The notes under the pieces were generated by a model. It saw only the letters and a list, made by a program, of their open reading frames with translations. It was not told the DNA's origin and did no database searches. Both the position numbers and the translations under genes were made by a program. A stretch of 64,000 nucleotides of DNA from Pseudacidovorax intermedius (lineage in GTDB: Bacteria > Pseudomonadota > Gammaproteobacteria > Burkholderiales > Burkholderiaceae_C): assembly GCF_003350475.1 (NCBI RefSeq), contig NZ_QQAV01000014.1, positions 62,001 through 126,000 of the forward strand, in the 5' to 3' direction. Shown here one piece after another: positions 57,389-64,000 of the stretch. The number at the start of each line of letters is the position of its first letter. The first letter of the stretch is position 1.

Positions 57389-58030
57389 TCAGCTGCGCGG
57401 CGCCGCGGGCGCGCCGGCCGGGGGCGCGGGCGCCGCATGGGCCTCGCGCGCCAGCAGGAAGCGGACGAAGTCGGCCAGGTCCTCGTGCACCTGGGTGCCC
57501 GGCGGGAACTCCGGCGGCAGCGGATGCACGCCGCGGCAGGCCGCGCCCACGCCGGTGAGCAGCAGGTGCGGCTCGCAGCCCGCGGCGGCGCCGGCCTGCA
57601 GGTCGCGCAGGCTGTCGCCCACCGTGGGCACGCCGCGCAGGTCGATGCCGAAGCGCTCGCCGATCTGCCGGAACAGGCCCGGCTTGGGCTTGCGGCAGTC
57701 GCAGTCGTCCTCGGGACTGTGCGGGCAGTAGAAGATGGCGTCGACCCGGCCGCCGAAGGTGGCCAGCATCTTCTGCATCTTGGCGTGCATGGCGTTGAGC
57801 GAGGCCACGTCGAACAGGCCGCGGCCCAGGCCCGACTGGTTGGAGGCGATCACCACATGCCAGCCCGCCTGGTTGAGCCGTGCGATGGCTTCGAGCGCGC
57901 CGGGCAGCGGCGTCCACTCGGTGTCGCTCTTGACGAAGTCGTCGCGGTGCTCGTTGATGCTGCCGTTGCGGTCCAGGATCACCAGCTTGAGGGCCTGGCT
58001 GCGCTGCTGCTGGCGGACGTTCTCGGGCAT
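57389..58030 (-). CDS. gmhB: D-glycero-beta-D-manno-heptose 1,7-bisphosphate 7-phosphatase-like HAD protein
   Basis: A 213-aa HAD phosphatase of the histidinol-phosphate/GmhB group, for LPS inner-core ADP-heptose synthesis. The nucleophile loop reads LVILDRNGSIN: the first Asp (about 20) is present but the second, acid/base Asp of DxDGT is Asn here, and Thr is Ser. Other parts are intact: WHVVIASNQSGLGRG, a zinc-type cysteine cluster in YCPHSPEDDCDCRKPKPG and VGDSLRDLQAG. Located between glyS and plsC. Confidence 0.85.
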   Translation of the reverse strand: MPENVRQQQRSQALKLVILDRNGSINEHRDDFVKSDTEWTPLPGALEAIARLNQAGWHVVIASNQSGLGRGLFDVASLNAMHAKMQKMLATFGGRVDAIFYCPHSPEDDCDCRKPKPGLFRQIGERFGIDLRGVPTVGDSLRDLQAGAAAGCEPHLLLTGVGAACRGVHPLPPEFPPGTQVHEDLADFVRFLLAREAHAAPAPPAGAPAAPRS

Positions 58031-58066
58031 GGTGGACTCGCTGGTGAAGGGGGAGCGAGAGGCCGG

Positions 58067-60205
58067 TCAGGCCGCCAGCCGCTCCAGCAGCGCCACGCGG
58101 TTCATCGCCCGGTGCAGCGCGGCCAGCAGGCCCAGGCGGTTCAGGCGCAGGTCGGCCTCTTCGGCATTGACCATCACGCCGTCGAAGAAGGCATCGACCG
58201 GCGCGCGCAGCGCAGCCAGCGTCTGCAGCGAGGCGGTGTAGTCGCCGGCGGCGAACTGCGCGTCGGCCTGCGGCACCACCTGCTGCATGGCCTGGTAGAG
58301 CGCCTGCTCGGCCGGCTCGCGCAGCAGGCCTTCGGTGACGTGGGCGTCGGCCTCGGGCGACTTCTTGAGGATGTTGCCGATGCGCTTGTTGGCGGCCGCC
58401 AGGGCCGGTGCCTCGGGCAGGCGGGCGAAGGCGCGCACGGCGGCCAGCAGGCGCGGCACCTCGGCCAGGCGCGGCGGGCGCTGGCCGAGCACGGCGTCGA
58501 CTTCCTGGGCGCTGGCGCCCTGCTCGCGCAGGCTGCCGGCCAAGCGGTCCTGGATGAAGTCCAGCAGCTGGGTGCGGGCGTTGGCATCGGTGGCCAGCGG
58601 GCCCATGGCGCCGAGGGCGATGTCGATCAGTGCAGGCAGTTCCAACGGCAGGTCGCGCTCGATCAGCATGCGCACCACGCCCAGCGCATGGCGGCGCAGC
58701 GCGAAGGGGTCGCGGTCGCCGGTGGGCAGGTTGCCGATGCCGAACATGCCGGCCAGCGTCTCCAGCTTGTCGGCCAGCGCCACCGCCAGACCGACCGTGC
58801 CGCGCGGCAGCTCGTCACCGGCGAAGCGGGGCTTGTAGTGGTCCTCGATGGCGTCGGCCACGGCCGCGGGCAGGCCGTCGTTGAGCGCGTAGTAGCGACC
58901 CATGATGCCCTGCAGCTCGGGGAACTCGCCCACCATGTCGGTGACCAGGTCGGTCTTGGCCAGCCGGGCGGCCTGCTCGGCCTGGGTCACCAGCGCGCCG
59001 TCGCCCAGTTGGGCGGCGATGGCCTTGGCGATGGCCACAACGCGCTGCACGCGCTCGCCCTGCGTGCCCAGCTTGTTGTGGTAGACCACCTTGTCCAGCA
59101 GCGGCAGGCGCGATTCGAGCGTCCTCTTGCGATCCTGGTCGAAGAAGAACTTGGCGTCGGCCAGGCGCGGGCGCACTACGCGCTCGTTGCCGCCGGTGAC
59201 GGCGCTCGCGTCGTCGGGGCGGATGTTGCTCACCACCAGGAAGCGGTGCGTCAGCCGGCCCTGCGCGTCCAGCAGCGGGAAGTACTTCTGGTTGGCCTTC
59301 ATCGTCAGGATGAGGCATTCCTGCGGCACGCCCAGAAACTCCTGCTCGAAGCTGCAGGTGAGCACGTTGGGCCGCTCGACCAGGGCCGTGACCTCGTCCA
59401 GCAGGGCGTCGTCGCGGATCGGCTCGCAGCCATTGCCCACGGCCAGGGCGGCCGCGGCCAGCTGCCGCGCGATCTCGGCGCGGCGGGCCTCGAAGCCGGC
59501 GATGACGGCGCCCTCTTCCTCCAGCTGCAGTGCGTAGTGGTCGGCGTCGCGCAGCACGACCGGGTCGACCGCGGCCTCGAAGCGGTGGCCGTGCGTGTCG
59601 CGGCCGGCTTCCAGGCCCAGGGCGGTGACGGGCACCACCTCGGCGCCGTGCAGCGCCACCAGGCCGTGCGCCGGGCGTACGAAGCTCACGCTGCTCCAGC
59701 CGGGCAGCTCGCAGCGGGCCTCCAGCTGGTAGCTCATGACCTTGGGGATCGGCAGCTTGGCGATGGCCTCGGCCAGGGCCTTCTGCAGGCCCTCGGCCAG
59801 CGTGGCGCCGGCCACGGTGCTGTCATGGAACAGCGCCTCGGCCTTGCCATCGGGCGCGCGGCGCAGGCCGGCGGCGGCCGAGGCGTCCAGGCCCAGCGCG
59901 GCCAGCTTCTTGACCAGCGCGGGCGTGGGCCGGCCGGCAGCATCCAGGCCCACGCTGACCGGCATCAGCTTCTGCGAGACGGCCTTGTCGGCGGCGCGCG
60001 GCGCGACGTGGGTCAGGTGCGCGGCTAGGCGGCGCGGCGAGGCATAGGCCGTGAGCACCGAGGCGCCACCGGCCAGACCTTGCGCAACGAGCTGGTCGCG
60101 CAGCACGCTGGCGAAGGCGTCGCCGAGCTTCTTGAGCGCCTTGGGCGGCAGTTCCTCGACGAAGAGTTCGACGAGCAGGCTGGGATGCGAGGACGTGGCG
60201 TTCAT
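58067..60205 (-). CDS. glyS: glycine--tRNA ligase beta subunit
   Basis: A 712-aa beta subunit of bacterial alpha2beta2 GlyRS, used for tRNA binding. Family blocks: LLVELFVEELPPKALKKLGD at the start, SFEQEFLGVPQECLILTMK, MKANQKYFPLLDAQGRLTHR, ADAKFFFDQDRKRTLESRL, and GDRDPFALRRHALGVVRML. It ends in an anticodon-binding-like helical region. Three bases separate it from glyQ. Full length and no frameshift. Confidence 0.96.
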   Translation of the reverse strand: MNATSSHPSLLVELFVEELPPKALKKLGDAFASVLRDQLVAQGLAGGASVLTAYASPRRLAAHLTHVAPRAADKAVSQKLMPVSVGLDAAGRPTPALVKKLAALGLDASAAAGLRRAPDGKAEALFHDSTVAGATLAEGLQKALAEAIAKLPIPKVMSYQLEARCELPGWSSVSFVRPAHGLVALHGAEVVPVTALGLEAGRDTHGHRFEAAVDPVVLRDADHYALQLEEEGAVIAGFEARRAEIARQLAAAALAVGNGCEPIRDDALLDEVTALVERPNVLTCSFEQEFLGVPQECLILTMKANQKYFPLLDAQGRLTHRFLVVSNIRPDDASAVTGGNERVVRPRLADAKFFFDQDRKRTLESRLPLLDKVVYHNKLGTQGERVQRVVAIAKAIAAQLGDGALVTQAEQAARLAKTDLVTDMVGEFPELQGIMGRYYALNDGLPAAVADAIEDHYKPRFAGDELPRGTVGLAVALADKLETLAGMFGIGNLPTGDRDPFALRRHALGVVRMLIERDLPLELPALIDIALGAMGPLATDANARTQLLDFIQDRLAGSLREQGASAQEVDAVLGQRPPRLAEVPRLLAAVRAFARLPEAPALAAANKRIGNILKKSPEADAHVTEGLLREPAEQALYQAMQQVVPQADAQFAAGDYTASLQTLAALRAPVDAFFDGVMVNAEEADLRLNRLGLLAALHRAMNRVALLERLAA

Positions 60206-60208
60206 GGC

Positions 60209-61147
<939 letters not shown>

Positions 61148-61348
61148 GGTGCGGGAAGAAGGCAGGCCGGAGGCAGTCGCAGCGCCGGCGCAGGGAACCG
61201 CGCATTTTATGGGCGCGCCCGCCGCGCGGCGCCGCGGCGGGCATGCGAGGCCGGCGGACGACTACACGGGCTGGCGGCGCGTGGGCCTGGCCAAGTCGGC
61301 TTCCTGTCAGGAGCATGTCGGCTTCGCCCGACACCCCGCCTGTCCCCC

Positions 61349-62317
61349 ATGCCCGCAGCCCCTGCCCTTGCCCCTGCCGCACCGCTCTTCGTGGTGCTCA
61401 ACCGTGGATCGGGCCGAGGCAGCGCCGACGAGACGCGCCAGGCCATCGAGGCCGCCTGCCGCGCCGCCGGCCGGCCGCTGACGCTGCGGGTCGTCGGCCA
61501 AGGGCGCCGCGTGCCCGACCTGGCGCGGGAAGCGGTCGAATCGGCCCTGGCACAGGGCGGCATCGCGGTCGCGGCCGGTGGCGACGGCACGATCAACGCG
61601 GTGGCCCATGCGGCCCTGCGCGCCGGCTGCGCCTTCGGCGTGCTGCCGCAGGGCACGTTCAACTACTTCAGCCGGGTGCACGGCATCCCCGCGCCCATCG
61701 AGGAATCGCTGCAGTCCCTGCTGACCGGCACGCCGCAGCCGGTGCAGGCCGGCGAGGTGAACGATCGCGCCTTCCTGGTCAATGCCAGCCTGGGCCTCTA
61801 TGCCCGCATGCTGGAGGAGCGCGAGGACTTCAAGGCCCGCTTCGGCCGCCGACGCTGGGTGGCCTTCGGCGCCGCGCTGGCCACGCTGCTCAAGGGCTTT
61901 CGCACCTGGACGCTCAACGTGAGCGCCGGCGGTGGCACGCAGGTGCTGCGCACGCCCACGCTCTTCGTCGGCAACAACGCGCTGCAGTTCGAGCAGGTGG
62001 GCGTGGAGGAAGGCCAGGCCGTGGAAGACGGCGGTGCCCTGGCCGCCATCGCGCTGGAGCCGCTGGGCCGGCTCGCCATGATCGGGCTGGTGCTGCGGGC
62101 GGCCCTGGGCAGACTGGGCAGCGCCTCCAAGGTGCGCAGCTTCACCTTCCGCGAGATCGAGGTGCAGGCGGCAACCGGCGCCTCCTCCGGGCGCCGACGC
62201 GTGCGCGTGGCCACCGACGGCGAGGTGCAGTGGATGGACATGCCGCTTCGCTTCCGCGTCTCGCCGCGGCCGCTTTGGCTGGTCAAGCGCCTGGATGCGA
62301 AGGCCGAACGCGCATGA
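61349..62317 (+). CDS. diacylglycerol kinase / YegS-like lipid kinase
   Basis: A 322-aa DAGK-catalytic-domain protein: PLFVVLNRGSGRGSADETRQ, the ATP loop AVAAGGDGTINAVAH, LPQGTFNYFSRVHGIP and a C-terminal beta-sandwich with TPTLFVGNNALQF. It phosphorylates a lipid alcohol. Start 61349. It overlaps the next gene by four bases (ATGA). The 201-base gap upstream to glyQ is divergent and shows no clear feature. Confidence 0.88.
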   Translation: MPAAPALAPAAPLFVVLNRGSGRGSADETRQAIEAACRAAGRPLTLRVVGQGRRVPDLAREAVESALAQGGIAVAAGGDGTINAVAHAALRAGCAFGVLPQGTFNYFSRVHGIPAPIEESLQSLLTGTPQPVQAGEVNDRAFLVNASLGLYARMLEEREDFKARFGRRRWVAFGAALATLLKGFRTWTLNVSAGGGTQVLRTPTLFVGNNALQFEQVGVEEGQAVEDGGALAAIALEPLGRLAMIGLVLRAALGRLGSASKVRSFTFREIEVQAATGASSGRRRVRVATDGEVQWMDMPLRFRVSPRPLWLVKRLDAKAERA

Positions 62318-63183
62318 GGGACCGACCCGCGCCCATGCCTCACGCCTTGCCACCCGGGAGCCTGCCCGTCGAGCGTGACTGCGTGCTGCTGCACCTGTCC
62401 GACCCGCATTTCGGCACGGAGCAAGCGCCGGTCGTCGAAGCGCTGGTCCGGTGGGTGCATGCCCAGGCGGCCGACGCCGTGGTGGTCAGCGGCGACATCA
62501 CCCAGCGCGCCACACGGGCGCAGTTCGCAGCCGCCCGCGCGTTCCTGCAGCGACTGGATGCGCCACGCGTGCTCGTCATCCCCGGCAACCACGACATTCC
62601 GCTCTTCGACCTCGGCACCCGGCTGCTTGCGCCCTACCGCCGCTACCAGGCGGCGCTGGGGGACGACCTGGAGCCCGCGCTCGACCTGCCGCACTGCCTG
62701 GTGCTGGGCGCCAAGACCACCCGCCGCTGGCGCCACAGCGACGGCGAGATCAGCCCCGCGCAGATCGATCGCGTCGCCCGCCGGCTGGCAGACGCCGGAC
62801 CGACGCAGTTGCGCGTGGTGATGGTGCACCAGCCGGTGGCCGTCACCCGGCCGGAGGACCACGAGAACCTGCTGCACGGCCGCGAAGCCGCACTGGCACG
62901 CTGGGCCCAGGCCGGCGTGGACCTGGTGCTGGGCGGCCACATCCACCTGCCCTTTGCCGTGCCGCTGCCCCAGGCCGGCGGCGCCTGGGCCGTGCAGGCG
63001 GGAACGGCCGTGTCCTCGCGGGTACGATCCGGCGCCCCGAACTCGGTCAACCTGCTGCGCTGGCCTGGGCCGGGCGACGACGGACGACGCTGCTGCATGC
63101 TGGAGCGGTGGGACTTCGACGCCCGCCTCGACGCCTTCGCACTGGCGCTGACCGACACCCTGGAACTTCCGGCCCGCGGTTGA
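62314..63183 (+). CDS. metallophosphoesterase
   Basis: A 289-aa calcineurin-like phosphoesterase. Metal ligands LLHLSDPHFGT, VVSGDITQRAT, IPGNHDIPLFD, VMVHQPVAV and LGGHIHLPFAV are all present, giving a two-metal site. No signal peptide. Its ATG overlaps the lipid-kinase stop, so the two are coupled; phospholipid-linked or cyclic-nucleotide substrates are possible. Confidence 0.9.
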   Translation: MRDRPAPMPHALPPGSLPVERDCVLLHLSDPHFGTEQAPVVEALVRWVHAQAADAVVVSGDITQRATRAQFAAARAFLQRLDAPRVLVIPGNHDIPLFDLGTRLLAPYRRYQAALGDDLEPALDLPHCLVLGAKTTRRWRHSDGEISPAQIDRVARRLADAGPTQLRVVMVHQPVAVTRPEDHENLLHGREAALARWAQAGVDLVLGGHIHLPFAVPLPQAGGAWAVQAGTAVSSRVRSGAPNSVNLLRWPGPGDDGRRCCMLERWDFDARLDAFALALTDTLELPARG

Positions 63184-63220
63184 CACCACCGGGCTGGACC
63201 TGTACCCGACCCAAGGATCG

Positions 63221-64000
63221 ATGACCTCTGACGACTGGAGCGCGCTCGGTGCGCGCATGGGCAGCCTGGCCTGGACGGCCTTTCCCTTCATCGTGCTCGC
63301 GGCCATGCTGCTGGCACTGCTCGCAGGCAGCCTGGGCTTGGCTTGGCGCCGCCGCACCCGGCCAGAGCCCGATGCGCCGCCGCAGTTGGGCCGCCTCGTG
63401 CCCGGGCTCGTGATCGGCTTCCTGTTGATCATCGGCCTGGCCAGCCTGTTCACCCTGTTTGCCCGGCACCTGGGCGAGGGCCGCCCCATGGGCCGCATGG
63501 ATGACGCCCTCAGCATGGCCGTGGGCACCCACACGCCCGACTGGGCGCGGCAGGCCTTCTCCGTCTTCACGCACATCGGCGACCCGCTGCCGGTCGCCAC
63601 CTTCGTGCTGCTCTTCGCCCTGTTCCTGCGGCTGCGCGGCCACCCGGGCTTCGCCTCGGGCTGGCTGCTGGCGAACGCGGGGAACGCGGTCCTCAACTAT
63701 TCCCTCAAGCAGATCTTCGAGCGCGTGCGGCCGGTGCACGACACGCTGCTGGTGAATGCGACGGGCTTCAGCTTTCCCAGTGGCCACAGCTCGGCCGCGA
63801 TCGTGCTGTGGGGCATGCTGGCCTACCTGTGCCTGCGCATCGGACCCAAGGGCCTGCGCCTGCCGATGCTGGCACTGGCTGCGGCGATGGCCGTGGCCGT
63901 CCCGGCCAGCCGCGTGTTCCTGCAGGCGCACTTCCTGACGGACGTGGTCGCGGGCCTGTGCTCGGGCGCGGCCTGGCTGGCGATCAGCATCGTCAGTGCC
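63221..64000 (+). CDS. PAP2-family phosphatase (partial, runs off the window)
   Basis: At least 260 residues, open at the right edge. Membrane helices flank the PAP2 active-site motifs: KQIFERVRP, FPSGHSSAAIV and SRVFLQAHFLTDV, all intact. Such enzymes remove phosphate from lipids such as phosphatidic acid or undecaprenyl pyrophosphate. The start (MTSDDWSALG) lies 37 bases past the phosphoesterase stop, making a three-gene lipid-phosphate string with the kinase. Confidence 0.9.
   Translation, partial: MTSDDWSALGARMGSLAWTAFPFIVLAAMLLALLAGSLGLAWRRRTRPEPDAPPQLGRLVPGLVIGFLLIIGLASLFTLFARHLGEGRPMGRMDDALSMAVGTHTPDWARQAFSVFTHIGDPLPVATFVLLFALFLRLRGHPGFASGWLLANAGNAVLNYSLKQIFERVRPVHDTLLVNATGFSFPSGHSSAAIVLWGMLAYLCLRIGPKGLRLPMLALAAAMAVAVPASRVFLQAHFLTDVVAGLCSGAAWLAISIVSA

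Noticed and set aside
61243-62313. Upstream extension of the metallophosphoesterase frame through the lipid-kinase gene.
   Set aside because: The lipid kinase occupies this stretch with a complete GGDGT motif; the phosphoesterase start at 62314 overlaps its stop by four bases, a normal coupled start.

Overview
The window is a GC-rich (about 70 percent by eye), densely coded chromosomal segment. Gene content and order (glyQ-glyS-gmhB-plsC, aceK beside a beta-carbonic anhydrase, DctPQM TRAP transport, OpgD, paired LysR genes) and the dispersed GGGCTGAGCCTGTCGAAG-type repeats suggest a betaproteobacterium of the order Burkholderiales, most like Comamonadaceae (Variovorax, Xylophilus or Acidovorax type). 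This is inference from proteins and repeats. No rRNA, tRNA, CRISPR array or prophage was seen.

Layout. 1-1 kb: an IclR regulator. 1-19 kb (minus strand): a trehalose/alpha-glucan cluster, read as glgB, glgE, treS-maltokinase, a small mechanosensitive-channel-like membrane protein, treZ, a fused malQ-treY, then DUF3606, a DUF3182 ATP-grasp-like protein and an alpha/beta hydrolase. Together these enzymes can run a closed cycle: trehalose to maltose to maltose-1-phosphate to alpha-glucan, then branching, and back to trehalose. 19-20.4 kb: an IS110-family element between two inverted palindromic repeats. 20.4-24.4 kb: a SigK-like ECF sigma factor with an RskA-like anti-sigma factor, a divergent DUF3455 lipoprotein and a secreted fasciclin-domain protein. 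All three transcription units have the same promoter-like pair (S-CATCC, 16 bases, CGTA). The anti-sigma gene and the fasciclin gene are separated by 1.2 kb of repeats. 24.4-29.6 kb: DabA/DabB inorganic-carbon transporter with a divergent LysR regulator. 29.7-33.8 kb: TRAP transporter and TetR regulator. 33.8-39.5 kb: ferredoxin, YchJ, hybrid histidine kinase, acyl-CoA dehydrogenase, FMN-split-barrel protein and M20 peptidase.

39.5-45.1 kb: thiolase, AceK, carbonic anhydrase, and a MerR regulator divergent from an MBL-fold hydrolase across a palindromic operator. 45.1-51.8 kb: a leucine-rich-repeat protein kinase, OpgD, an SDR, an EamA exporter and two LysR regulators. 52-55 kb: L-lactate permease and FMN L-lactate dehydrogenase, followed by a 0.6 kb gap with a 247-base element bounded by 31-base perfect inverted repeats and a 34-base-pair hairpin. 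55.5-61.2 kb (minus strand): glyQ, glyS, gmhB, plsC and a YgjP-like metallopeptidase. 61.3-64 kb: a lipid-kinase-like protein, a metallophosphoesterase and a PAP2 phosphatase that runs off the window.

The most interesting items are the self-consistent ECF regulon with three matching promoters, the complete trehalose-GlgE cycle with a fused MalQ-TreY and an embedded channel gene, the repeat-packed gap before the fasciclin gene, and the IS110 element with a candidate bridge-RNA region.
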